Shown piece by piece: positions 21,760-32,049 of a DNA stretch of 64,000 nt. This DNA comes from Phyto melanocephala (taxonomy: Eukaryota; Arthropoda; Insecta; Diptera; Rhinophoridae): NCBI GenBank assembly GCA_941918925.1, contig OW799237.1, forward strand, positions 106,982,515 through 107,046,514, given 5' to 3'. Every line of letters begins with the position of its first letter. Within the stretch, counting starts at the first letter, position 1. The position numbers and the translations under genes were made by a program. Below the pieces are notes generated by a model. That model was not told the DNA's origin. It saw nothing but the letters and a program-made list of their open reading frames with translations, and searched no databases.

Positions 21760-22325
21760 TAGATATTCTGTCATTATCACATAGAACTTATAGCCTAATA
21801 TAAAATATAATACAAAAAAAAAAAAAAAACCATGTTGTTTTTGTAGAATTACTACCACCTGATAATTGAATTCACCTTGAAATGAATTAATTGTTGGATT
21901 TTTAAGACCCATAGTGATCTTTGGCCCATAGTGTACAACACAGAATGTTGTGTGTGTATCAAATTGAGTTTGATAACAAGATGCATAACATTAAGTGGAA
22001 TAATAAATAAAATACCGTAAAAGTTTAATATCTTGTATTGAAAATCAATAAAGTGCTTTAAGCTTTTATATCGTAAATTTGAAGTGTAATTTTTATTGGC
22101 AATAAAACGAACCCCCGCTAATAAAAGCATTTATAAAAGCGACAAACGTAAAGATATGGACATTGAACTTCTTCATCACGTTTAAGAACGTGAGGCATTT
22201 CTTACATTTTTTTTTTGTTTTATTATATTGCACTTTCAGGCATTTGCCGCGGTCGCCATTTAAATTTCAGGTTTAATTTTTACTTACTCTTTGCATTTAA
22301 TTCAAGTGCTAGATAGTTCCTAGAT
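21760..22325. other. No recognisable feature
   Basis: AT-rich sequence. A run of about 18 A lies near 21813-21830. Confidence 0.45.
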
Positions 22326-22329
22326 AGTA

Positions 22330-22600
22330 GATTCTAATGGCGTCGAATCTCCTAAACAAGATGGCCATTTAACAGGTTCATTTCTTAAAATTAATAGATT
22401 TTCAAATCTTACTCTCAGTAAGTTGAGTGTATCGAGCGCTGTGCGAAATTTGGCACTATTGTGTTGAAACCACGTTCCTTCAATACTAATAGATTCCAAT
22501 TTAGAATCCAAAAATTTAATAACCAAGTCTCTATACTGCGCAACGTTGACTGTAGCATTCTGACCATTGTCATTTGTGCAGACAAACGGACAATGATTTG
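22330..22600 (-). pseudogene. DD41D-type mariner transposase fragment
   Basis: The minus strand reads NGQNATVNVAQYRDLVIKFL, then GTWFQHNSAKFRTALDTLNL and VKWPSCLGDSTPLES. In relatives the last two blocks are WFQQDGA-HTA and WPPRSCDLTPLD. Here the second catalytic Asp is replaced (QHN), and the frame ends one residue after STPLE, so the third acid is lost too. It is a clearly dead, isolated fragment without terminal repeats. Confidence 0.7.
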
Positions 22601-22849
22601 TGGACTAACATCGCTTCAAGTGCCGAAAGAATACTTCATCTAATGAGTTTCCCAAGATTTTCGAAATAAATTTAAATAATTTGTAAACGTTTTTCTGTCG
22701 TCTATTAGTCTATTTATGATGAAATCGCCAAATCAATTTAACTGTTACACAAAAAGCAATGCTGCAAAAAAATTTCTTCGACTCTAAAAATACACTTTAT
22801 TAACTTAACCCGTATTCTTTTCAAATTTACTACTATATTCCATCCGGAA

Positions 22850-23560
22850 TAGAAACTATTTGCGTAGAATCTCCATCATTCTCTGTCCGATTCAATGTAT
22901 TTCATTTCATTTAATGCTTTTTCGGTTTTAGCAAAAATGGCTCTTTACCAGGTTACAAATTACGGCATTCGAACGTGATCCAAATTTTAAAATTCTTATT
23001 AGAATCAATTCTCGACCGTTCGAGTAAAATTTCGCTTGTGATCGAATGCTGTAATTTGGCCCCAGATGATTTTTATCTTTCACTGCTGCTTGTCCGATTG
23101 TAGCGTTTAATTGCATATTTCGTCGAATGACTTACAGAGGGTGTGGCCGCTCTAATTGGTCTTTCGCCTTTTTATCCTTTATGTTTTAATATTATCTTGT
23201 TATATTTCTTGGCCAGCATAATTATTAAATGTTACGCAGGCATATCTTTTAGTATAGACATGAAGTTTGTGCTTGATGGATTCTTTTAATAACCATATCT
23301 CTGATTCGTATATCAAAATCGACTTGACGCAACTGTTAACAGTATATTTAGTGGGTTTTGAAGACAGAGCTTCAAATATTTTTGAGACTGCAAAAACCTG
23401 GATACGCGTATCGTCGTTATGGCTTGCTTAAATCTGCTCTGAATCAATCTGCTGACATTCTCAATAGGACTGTTGTTAAAAATATATATAGACGTTGGAT
23501 TTCATACAACAGTCATGCATTTTGTTTTTTCTACGTTCACACGTAGGCGAAATTTGGGAC
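22850..23560 (-). pseudogene. RTE-like LINE, C-terminal fragment interrupted by an inverted repeat
   Basis: Minus-strand pieces in order are: NVEKTKCMTVV near 23530, a YESEIWLLKESIKHKLHVYT stretch near 23290, RRKTNWSGHTLCKSFDEICN with one stop near 23150, then, beyond a 101-bp inverted repeat, AKTEKALNEMKYIESDRE followed by WRFYA near 22890. This is the RT thumb (LN-EKTK-M), LLYGSETW, WIGHTLRK and DR-RWR series of RTE-type LINEs. Frameshifts and stops are frequent. Confidence 0.6.
22957..23057. repeat. 101-bp inverted repeat (small MITE or foldback)
   Basis: The arms 22957-22988 (AAATTACGGCATTCGAACG...) and 23026-23057 (read inward AAATTACAGCATTCGATCA...) pair imperfectly over about 32 bp with a 37-bp spacer. 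It sits inside the C-terminal part of the RTE-like LINE, so it is a later insertion. Confidence 0.6.
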
Positions 23561-24651
23561 TTGCTTAGACAGATCGTTAGATTTGGAGGCAGTTTATAAT
23601 TCGAAATTTTGTCCTCTCGAAAAATTGTTTTCATGGGCTGCCAGTTTTATATATTTTTTACCAAATCATCTAAAAGAGCTTATTTTATTAAGAAATTCAT
23701 AACAATTAAGTTTGCTTTTTAAATAAGTCAAATTTTTAATTTTTCAAAAAGCACTAATATATGACCTACATAATAGATTGCTTTAAATTGTGCTTCACTT
23801 GTTATTACATGGAAAAACAGCTTTATATCACTTTTTGAAATATATAGCGCACAGGGAGGATAACAAGATTCGATATGGTTTAAGCTTCTAGTGAGAAGAA
23901 GTGCAAAAATATAAATTTCTTAGTCGGCCAGAGATTTCACAAATTTATCCTACTGTTAACAACTAATATAGGCTTGTCTATAATTATGCAACGGAGTGTA
24001 TATAATCCTTACTTACCATCTGTATTCAGTTTCAGCATTGTTTAGTTTGCTAGCTAGTTTAAACATATGTTGTTTGTCTTACCACGTGACTTACTGAACT
24101 ACAACGAATGTTTGCCAAAAAAAAAATAATAAATATTAACAACAAACCAGCAGCATTAACTCACGCGACATCGTGTAAAGAAAGAAAAATGGAAAAAATT
24201 CTTATAAAAAAAACTCTTCATATTTCTTTCTGGGAAATATGTATTTGGTTTGTAAGTCGTTTGAGGTATTTAACGTGCAACACACAAAAATGTTTTAATA
24301 CTCTGGTTAATTTATTTTATGCTTTGCAAATATGTTCACATGTTGTTCATACGCTGTTTGATTTTTGGATAAGACTAGGGTTTCGAAACTTTAAGGACTT
24401 TTTATTATATGTACTATGAAGTGCAAAAAAAATTTGTTTTTCCGGAAAAAAGTTTTAATCGTAAACTTAATCTTAAGAGGAAATATAAACTTCATCTTCA
24501 TACACATTTGATTTTATCTTGTTGGATTTTGTATAAAAATTCTAATGAAATTCAAGAATATTCAAGAAAACAAATTAATTTTTTCCTTTCCAGAAAAGAA
24601 ATGTCGTTAAAAAAGCAAATCGTAGTTCAACTTAATAACCAAAGATTTCTA
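23561..24651. other. No recognisable feature
   Basis: Contains two adjacent plus-strand frames (24108-24419 and 24409-24660) of 103 and 83 codons, rich in Lys, Phe, Leu and Asn, with no family resemblance. I judge them chance frames in AT-rich DNA. Confidence 0.4.
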
Positions 24652-25612
24652 AGCAAGTAAAAGTGCTACATTTGACTGTGCCAAATCTGATAATACACCT
24701 ACACCATCATACATACATATGTAGTTAAAATGGCCACATCGTAGCTGTACTACTACTGACGCCAACTTTCATTTTGAATTTTTTTAAAGTTAACTATATC
24801 CTACAAGTCAAGCCCTTATATTTAATATTTATATTAATAATGTTAAGAAAAAATTTATCTGCCATTTTGTTTCGGACGGCCTCTCAGATTTAACACTTTT
24901 TTAGAATTTACTGTATTCTACTGATCCAGTCCTTTCATTTGGTAGCAAATTGAGGGGGTTAAAGGAAACAAAGGCGTAACTCCTATAAATGACCCATATA
25001 TCCGCCATTTTGTTTAAGACGTTTTTTTTCATATTAAATTTTTAATTGTTTACTATATTCTACAGATCCTTTCATTTTATACCAACATTGAGGATGTTTC
25101 AAAGGATTAGGTTTTAATTACTAGATTTGGCCTGTATAAATAAAAATTAATTGTACGCAATTTTGCAATGGCGGCCATCATTGATTTAAGATTTCTTATA
25201 CTAAAAACTATATTTGCGTAGTATATTCCTTTTCTTTAATATCCTTATTGACATTTTCTGATGTCTAAAAACTAAAAAAATCGTTTTTCATTTGTAAATT
25301 TCGTATCTATAAATTTTCAAAAGACTGGATAATTTTAATTTGTGTGGTTAAAATATGTAAAAAAAATAGAGACAATCTGGTTTATTTGATCATATTTAAG
25401 AAAGTAAAAAGACAATTGTCCTAGGTTTTAATGATAATTCATTCCATAATATTTACATAACATTGATGTCACATACAGATCTGTGAAGCATGTGGAGGCT
25501 TCTTAAAGTAAATTTTAACTAACACACGGAAAGACAGACAGACATACAGAAATTTTTCAATGGTATCGGAAATGAATATAAAAGTTAGATACACTTTAGC
25601 ACATTTAGCAGC
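24652..25612 (-). mobile_element. DINE-like element, GATGGC-repeat type, decayed
   Basis: In minus orientation the 3' end is the decayed hairpin ATTTGGCACAGTCAAAT and GTAGCACTTTTACTTGCTT (24652-24686). The interior holds at least three decayed copies of a block with CCCCCTCA-TTGG-ACCAAATGAAAGG, CTGATCAGTAGAATACAGTA and ACAAAATGGC. A TGTCTGTCTGTC run and a decayed TTTCCGATACC block near 25535-25570 mark the 5' side. The 5' end abuts the mariner at 25618. Confidence 0.7.
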
Positions 25613-25617
25613 TTATA

Positions 25618-26545
25618 AAGGATGACCCAACTAGAACGCAATTTTTAAATTTTAAATAAAACACAGATATTTAAAAAAAAAAATCGTGAAACTTTATTAT
25701 ATCGTAAAGTAGACAGAATGAGGTTATGTATGGAACAATATATCGTGCAGATGGCCGCCGCGGCTTTGCTGGCACACACGCGATCTTTTAATGAAATTTT
25801 CAATGACCTTTTTGAATAAATGCTGCGGTATTTCATTAATGCAGCGTCCAATTTCCTCTTTTAAGGCTTGAGTCGTCGTCGGCTTATTCGCGTAAACCAT
25901 CGACTTCAAAAAACCCCAAAGAAAAAAATCTAAAGGTGTTAAATCACACGATCTAGGCGGCCAATTCTGGCCTCCAAATCGCGAAATAACACGAACGGGA
26001 AATGACTGATGCAGCAATTGAATTGTTTCTCTGGCTGTATGACATGTGACGCCATCTTGTTAAAACCACATGCCCTCCACATTCATTTCTTCAGTTCTAG
26101 GCAAGAAAAACTAGTTATCATTTCACGATACCGAACACCATTGACTGTTTGCGCTTGACCTGCCTCATTTTCAAAAAAAAAAGGTCCAATGATTCCTCCA
26201 TCCCAAAAACCACACCACACAGTAACACGTTGAGGATGCATTGGCCTCTCGTGAATCACTCGAGGATTTTCCTCACCCCAAATGCGACAATTCTACCTAT
26301 TGACGAAGCCATCAAGATGGAAATGTGACCCCAAATTGATCGCAATTTGCGAACTGTAGCCGCAAAACTTTCACCATTTTGGTAAAACAATTTCACAATG
26401 AGAATGCGTTGTTCATTCGTGTAGCGCTTCATTTTTACTAACCTAGTACCTTCTACTAGCAAACAATAACAATTGTTCAAATGTCAAACAATGACACTTC
26501 GAATGGCGCCAAATTTAAAAATTGCGTTCTAGTTGGGACACCCGA
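25618..26545 (-). mobile_element. DD41D mariner (rosa-like), internally deleted copy
   Basis: Inverted ends share CCCAACTAGAACGCAATTTT and continue to AAATTT (about 33 bp). They are flanked by TA (25616-25617, 26546-26547). The 928-bp length is short of the usual 1.3 kb because of an internal deletion in the transposase. On the minus strand the N-terminal helix-turn-helix (RYTNEQRILIVKLFYQNGES and FAATVRKLR) runs straight into the HFHLDGFVNR block. Deletion derivatives of this kind can still be mobilised if the ends are intact. Confidence 0.9.
25724..26430 (-). pseudogene. DD41D mariner transposase, deleted and frameshifted
   Basis: Blocks in order on the minus strand are: MKRYTNEQRILIVKLFYQNG (helix-turn-helix), deletion, HFHLDGFVNR-NCRIWGEENP, HPQRVTVWCGFWDGGIIGPF, QDGVTCHTARETI and WPPRSCDLTPLDFFLWG. 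Counting from the Asp of QDG to the Asp of PLD gives 41 residues between them, the spacing of the DD41D group (first described as rosa in a tephritid fly). The first acid (SDEA) is removed by the deletion, and stops interrupt the frame near NR-NC and before QDG. Most close copies appear in this window as older fragments. Confidence 0.85.
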
Positions 26546-26868
26546 TATAAGAAATTATCATTCTTTTGAGAGAGCTATGTTTTTCAAATTTAGTTTAAAA
26601 TAATTCTTAAAATCCTGAAAATAAAAGGACTTTAAAGTTTAAACCCTTAGGACTTAGTGATTAAAATCAATACAAACTTTGCGATTCGAAACATCCGCAA
26701 CGAGGTTCAAAGCAACTTATTTTTTGTTGTACATAATTTATTTTTAATATTTTTTTCACATGAACTTAACTATGTTAAATCTCACACTCCATTCCAAACT
26801 CAATAAGCTTCAAAATATGACATAATATTATCGTCACGTAATCATAAACAGATTTTTATCATATTTTA
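26546..26868. other. No recognisable feature
   Basis: AT-rich non-coding spacer between the mariner and the SINE. Confidence 0.45.
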
Positions 26869-26879
26869 TTTCTATATAA

Positions 26880-27091
26880 GGGTGCCCCGGTGGACTAGTC
26901 AATAGTGTGCTGTTCTGCTAGTTTGGGGGTTGCGGGTTCGATTCCCGCCAGAGACTCTGGACTTGTCTCCTTCTCTTCTCTTTTCTATTCTATTCTTAAT
27001 TTTCTATTCAGGTATCACAAAGGTATCAATATAATGGAACCAAGTGAGCTGCACAACAGCTGCCTAATCTACCTAACCTAACCTAACCTTC
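26880..27091 (+). mobile_element. tRNA-derived SINE, copy 1
   Basis: The head contains an A-box-like stretch (TGGACTAGTCAATAGTGTG) and a perfect RNA polymerase III B box, GGTTCGATTCC, at 26935-26945, inside GGGTTGCGGGTTCGATTCCC. A pyrimidine-rich body follows, then a 3' tail CTAACCTAACCTAACC. Perfect 11-bp target duplications TTTCTATATAA lie at 26869-26879 and 27092-27102. The second copy is at 37181-37369. The same (AACCT)n tail ends the LINE copies at 6985 and 52385. Confidence 0.92.
26935..26945 (+). promoter_or_regulatory. RNA polymerase III B box of the SINE
   Basis: GGTTCGATTCC matches the tRNA B-box consensus exactly. The upstream A box is less good. Together they suggest that the SINE was transcribed from an internal promoter. 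Confidence 0.85.
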
Positions 27092-27289
27092 TTTCTATAT
27101 AAAAAACAATTTTTTTAAATATATTTTTTTGTGTTGATTTTACACAGAAAAAAAATAAATATGACATTTAATTACGAAATTAATATTATTAATTAAAATT
27201 TTATTTAATTTTACTTCAATCATCAAAATAATACTTTAAATTAAATGAAAATTAATAGTTTTAATAAAAAAAAATATTTTGAAAGAAAT

Positions 27290-28271
27290 CAAATAATTTT
27301 TGAGAATATATCGCCCTTCAGTGCAGCTTGTGCGTCATTTTGTAAAGCGAGTTCATAAAAATTGGACAAGGCAACCTGTGTACATTCTCGTCCAGTGTGT
27401 TCAATCGAAAGCATTGCTGCTGTGGCTGAGAATGTTCAAAAACATCCGTCAGCATCAACCGGTCAGCGTTCTCAGGAACTGAACATTTCTCGCAATTCTT
27501 TGAGAAAAATTTTGCCCAAAGATCTCCTTGTTAAGGATTACAAAGTTTAATTGATCCAACAACTGAAGCTTCCTAAGCATCCGATGCGCTTTCGCTTCGC
27601 CTAATGGGCTCGTGATTGTTTGGCAGGAGATGAAGAATTTTACCGAAAAATCGTGTTTTCAGATAAAGCTCATTTTCATATCGGCGGATATGTCAATAAG
27701 CAAAATGCCGCATATGGAGTTCAGAGAACCCACATGTGACTAGTGAGAAGCCAATGCATCATTGGGTCTTTTTTTCGAAAATGCGCAAGCAGCCGCCGTT
27801 AACGTTAAAGGTGAGCGTTAACATGCCCTGCTCACAGAATTTTTGTTTCCAAAAATTCAAGAGAATGACATAGATGACGGTATATTTCTACAATACTGGG
27901 CCTTATAGCATACAGCCAACGTAATCATCGATATTTTCAGCTCTTGTTTTAAAAATCGAATAATCAGTTGAAATTGTGATAAAAGTTGACCCCCTCCATG
28001 CTGTGATTTAGATTGTTTTCCATGGGGAACCACTAAGGAGACAATTAAAGCGTTAAGACATAAAATCGAAATTGCCGTTGAAAAATTTGAGCTGAAGTAA
28101 TCGAAAATTTAGTTGATCGAATTGGATGTTGCCTAGTCAATGGTGGTAATCATGCGAATAATATTGTGTTCTTAAATGAAAAAGTTCAACCTTTTCAATA
28201 AAACCAGAAATAAAAAAAATAATCAGTTTGTTTTTTTAAAAACCCATTCAAATTTTAAATGGCCCACCCTC
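27290..28271 (+). mobile_element. mariner-like element, degenerate, 3' end intact
   Basis: The 3' end reads AAATGGCCCACCCTC followed by TA, matching the GTGGGCC-type ends seen at 19806 and 63165. The matching 5' end was not found. The plus strand carries transposase debris (27300-28200). It is flanked on the left by AT-rich sequence of unknown origin. Confidence 0.7.
27330..28195 (+). pseudogene. mariner-like transposase, degenerate
   Basis: Readable pieces, in order: VRHFVKRVHKNW; SIESIAAVAENVQKHPSAST; GQRSQELNISRNSLRKILPK (second helix-turn-helix); HPMRFRFA; EEFYRKIVFSDKAHFHIGGY and VNKQNAAYG (first acid block, SDEA changed to SDKA); and a C-terminal VIENLVDRIGCCLVNGGNHA. The QQDGA and third-acid blocks are too mutated to read. 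The copy is dead, with at least four frame changes. Confidence 0.75.
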
Positions 28272-28273
28272 TA

Positions 28274-29540
28274 ATTACTAGATTTTTATTCTAAAGATAA
28301 GTTCTTAAATCAACAGCCTTATACTCTTAACAAAAAAACTTCAGCCATAGAGAAAAAAATATAACAAAACACATGTTTAAATACTCCTATTAAAAGTCTG
28401 TATTTAACTTCAGTTTACGGTAGATGCGTCATGTCGTCAAGTACTAATACACCTTATTAGATGCAGTTTTCAAACTTGTTAAATTCCAATTAACAACTGG
28501 TGTAACTCTCTACCGTACATAAAGACAATGTGCAACAACAAATATTACTGGCCAAATATGGCAACATGACTTTGCCCATAGTTTCTAGAAACTAAACTAA
28601 ATGGCAGGTTTTCAATTTTCAAATCCAATATCAAATAATACAAATCCAACAGAAGAAGAACAATAAAACTAAAAACAACAAAAAATAGCCAATTTAATTT
28701 ATCATCTCTTTTTTCATTTCATACTGTTGCTTCGCAGCGCATTGTTTCAGCACCATTGCATAGTTAGGCAACTGAAAGTCTAGTATTGTATTAACCAGCC
28801 AACAACCAGCATCTGTTTAAATTGGTTAACTGTGCGGCTTTCAAGTCTTTAAAGGTTGTACTATTTGCTTCCATTACTTAACTGCACTGAATAGACTGAC
28901 GTCTAGTGCAATCAACAATATGGCCAAATGACACTTTCTTTGTTTATTTAATTCACTGTCATGATGATGACCATCAATTTTTTTTTTTTTAATTCATTAA
29001 ACTCATCATCATTTTAAACATCTTTGACTATTGGCATTGTTGTGCGTAATTGGACTTATGGTTAAACGGCCTTAATTGGACCCCCACATTTAATTAAAAA
29101 TAATTTTTATTTCTGTTGGTTTTCATGCTGCTTGCATGCACTGCAGATTGTTCATGCTGATGGCCTATACTGTCACATGTACGTGTAGTTTATTTCTGCT
29201 CGTTTCAGCAAAATAAATCGTATTCCACTCCATATAACATGCAACTCAGATAAACCAGGTTTTAAGGAAAACCTGAAGTAAATTTAAAATCATGCACGTT
29301 TTCTAACAAAACATTTAGTCATGGGAGTGAGTAGATTATAGATTAGGAGGGCAAGCAGGCTAATCTAGCGTTAGGAAATTTTTACAATAAACTTTTGTCT
29401 TACTGATGATAGAACATGATACACAAAGGAAGATCCAAACACCTTTTACAAAATTAAATTAAATGAACTAAACTCAGTTTTCTATCGTATATTTATTAAG
29501 GCTTATATTCAAGGCATTTTTGTGATGCCATTTTAGCGCT
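28274..29540. other. No recognisable feature; relatively unique sequence
   Basis: About 28430-29250 has fewer homopolymers and more mixed composition than most of the window and may be host intronic or intergenic DNA. No exon, splice or conserved motif can be supported by eye. Confidence 0.4.
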
Positions 29541-29544
29541 TTAT

Positions 29545-29606
29545 TTGATAGTCATTGAAAAGTATGTTGTTTAGTAAATCAAGTCATTACCTAGTTTTTT
29601 CCAGGA
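29545..29606 (+). mobile_element. CCCAGCA-TIR element, right-end fragment
   Basis: GATAGTCATTGAAAAGTATG, TTGTTTAGTAA and TCAAGTCATTACCTAGTTTT match the last 60 bases of the element at 14465-15129. The terminal TGCTGGG is mutated to TTCCAGG. The rest of the element is absent. Confidence 0.65.
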
Positions 29607-29609
29607 TTA

Positions 29610-30561
29610 TATTGTTAATAGAATGTAAAAAAAATTAAAAACTTGACTACATTTTTGCGTGACACAAATTATGAAATAAATTATTAGAGTTTTTTTTATT
29701 AGACATAAAGAAACACTTTTAAATTAAAGACAGCAAGAGTTTGCCACCTTCGCATAAAACACAAAATTTAACAATCAATCGACTTAGACCATGCAGCCAT
29801 TCTTGCTACTAATAGTCAATTAAAAAACTAACAAACACCCATTAATTAAACTCTTAATTTATACGAATTTTCCCCTTTTCAGTACAACTATCATTTAGAA
29901 AATCTTGGATACAAAAACTTAAACTTGTTTAAAAACTCGTAAAAAGACAGACGAATAAAAAACTTCGTGACGAAAAGAAATAAAAAAAAATTAAATGTTT
30001 GTTTTTAACATAAAAAAAATAAAGTTCCTCTAATCAATCGATTACAGTTAAACCCGCATTATGGTTTCATTAGCGGCCACAAAATGACTGTGAGACTTCC
30101 CAATTTGTCCAAAACAATAGTTTTTTTTTTCTTCTTTCCTTTTTAAGCCAGTAGAATATAAAAGAAAAAACACTCAACAAGTTTATTTTCAAATAAAACT
30201 TTAACAATATTTGTTGTTTGGTTAAGTGATCCATCATAATTGGAAGGAAAAATTATAAACAATTGTTAAACAAATGCCCACCATCTGTGTTTTTTGCAAT
30301 TGAATGAAGTTTTTTTTCGTTTTTAATTTTTTGTGTGTTGAGGAAAGAAAAGCATCTGCTTTTGTTTATTTATTTTGGTGTTAGAAATATGTAAATAGCT
30401 TTTTATGATTTCACTCATTAAAAATGATTGGTTTTTTTATATTAAAGTAAATTAAAAAAAATATATATATTATTGATAATTTTTAAATCTGTAAAAAATA
30501 TTGCTTAACCATTCTTTAAATCACTTAAAATGTTTATTGATTAACACAAATGTCAGAAGAT
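29610..30561. other. No recognisable feature
   Basis: AT-rich sequence with several poly-T and poly-A runs. Confidence 0.45.
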
Positions 30562-30565
30562 ATTT

Positions 30566-30793
30566 TTGTGGCTTGGAACTAAAAGGGCCAATGTCAAAAT
30601 ATTTACTTTTGAGAAAATTGGAATTGAACTTTAACTTTTATAGATGCTTTCATTGGCCAGCATTTTATTTATTAAGCTTTTCTGACTTTAGCTGTTTTAT
30701 CATAATGAAATAGAGCAAGAAAACAAATCTAATGCAATGATTAACACAAAAGAGCAAAAAAGTGACATTGGTCCTTTTAGCTCCAAGCCACAG
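30566..30793 (-). mobile_element. MITE with CTGTGGCTTGGAGCTAAAAG ends, copy 2
   Basis: A 228-bp copy of the element at 5880-6126 in reverse orientation. It is flanked by 4-bp duplications ATTT (30562-30565 and 30794-30797). The two copies remain similar along their full length apart from small deletions, which indicates fairly recent activity. Confidence 0.88.
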
Positions 30794-30950
30794 ATTTATT
30801 TGCAGATATGACTAATTCGACTTTTAGAATGTTAGATCTCATACTAAATCACATTTGTAGAGGTGGTCGCAAAAGATTATCTGTTCTTCTTTCCTAATGT
30901 CCAGATTTTACACAACCTTTCTACTGTCCTGCATATTTAAAATCTCACAA

Positions 30951-32047
30951 GGGTGTATCAACTATAATGCACGATATTAATTGTAAGTCACACCATAACG
31001 TCAAGTTTTCTGCCAATTTAATTTGACATTTCAGCCCTTTACGAAAATGAGCGTTCAAATCAAAATGCATTTCATGCTCTTCGTTTATCTTTTGGTTAGC
31101 ATAGCCGACCTGTTGCCCCACAATCGGGAGAAATGTGCGCAAATTTCACCAAACCGGGTCTATAGGAAATGTGAAAAAACCTTTGCATGCTCTTCCAGTT
31201 CGCTCTGGGTAAAACATTGCTGTTCTTCGCGATAGTGTGGCAAATGAGCCTTTAACCTTGACTTGTCGTCGTGCCCAACAATTAAACTTCTTACAAACAT
31301 CGCTAATACGAATTATGAATTAATAGTTAAATTTAAACGCTTTCAAGGTTCATTTCATTCACTTGCTACTGACAATTGCAAGCAACGATAATACGCCGAA
31401 TGGTTGGTTCAACAGACAGATGAGAATGGTACCTTTACAAAGCGACGAGGCACACTTTCACCTTAGTGGATTCGTTAACAAACAAAATTGTCACACTTCG
31501 GCATATAAAAAACCACGAGCGATTGTTGAAAGCCGATACATTCACAAAGAGTGATTGTTTTGTGCGGTGTATGGGCTGGCGACCTCATTGAGCGAATTTC
31601 TTCGAAAATGTGGTCGGTCAAGCAGTTACCGTTAATGCTGTGACCATAAATTAAAAATATGGACCTGAACGATATCTGGTTCCAACAGGATGATGACACT
31701 TGTAACAAAGCCAACGAAGCAATGGCTCTTTTACGAGAGAAATTTAATGGCCGTGTGAACTTAAAAGCAAAAGTGTATATCCATAAGCCGAGAACAATTC
31801 AAGAACTAAAGCATGAGATAGTTCGGCACATTAACAACATTGAACCTCAATTATGCCTCAGTATCATTGAAAATATGGACCATCGGATATAAGTATGTAA
31901 CCAAAGCCGTGACGATCATTTGGCCGATATTTTGTTTCACACATAATTCTAATATAACCTTCTATCATATCAAAAAGTATTAAAAAAATCGCTCAAAGTT
32001 TTTTGTTTTATTTACAATTAATTTCGTGCGTTTTGGTTGGACCACCC
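30951..32047 (+). mobile_element. DD41D mariner, full-length but degenerate copy
   Basis: The left end reads GGGTGTATCAACTATAATGC then ACGATATTAATTGTAAG. The right end, read inward, is GGGTGGTCCAACCAAAACGC then ACGAAATTAATTGTAAA, giving about 40-bp imperfect inverted repeats. The plus strand encodes a mutated transposase (31230-31945). The ends differ from those of the copy at 25618, so this is a separate subfamily. Confidence 0.85.
31230..31945 (+). pseudogene. DD41D mariner transposase, degenerate
   Basis: Blocks in order: SVANEPLTLTCRRAQQLNFL (helix-turn-helix region), LQSDEAHFHLSGFVNKQNCH (first catalytic Asp intact), NMDLNDIWFQQDDDTCNKAN (second Asp region, DGAT changed to DDDT), ALLREKFNGRV, then KPRTIQELKHEIVRHINNI and a C-terminal DDHLADILFHT with its stop near 31943. 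The third catalytic block (WPPRSCDLTPLD) has been removed by a deletion between GRV and the KPRTIQ block. Several frame changes make it inactive. Confidence 0.8.
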
Positions 32048-32049
32048 TA

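Noticed and set aside
24108..24660. Two adjacent plus-strand frames of 103 and 83 codons
   Set aside because: AT-driven composition, no recognised domain and no repeat support.
26880..26955. A tRNA gene
   Set aside because: The B box is perfect, but the sequence does not fold into a cloverleaf by eye and is followed by a SINE body, tail and target duplications.
26880..27091. Telomeric DNA at the CCTAACC runs
   Set aside because: Only three or four units are present, always at the 3' ends of retroelements; this is a tail, not a telomere.
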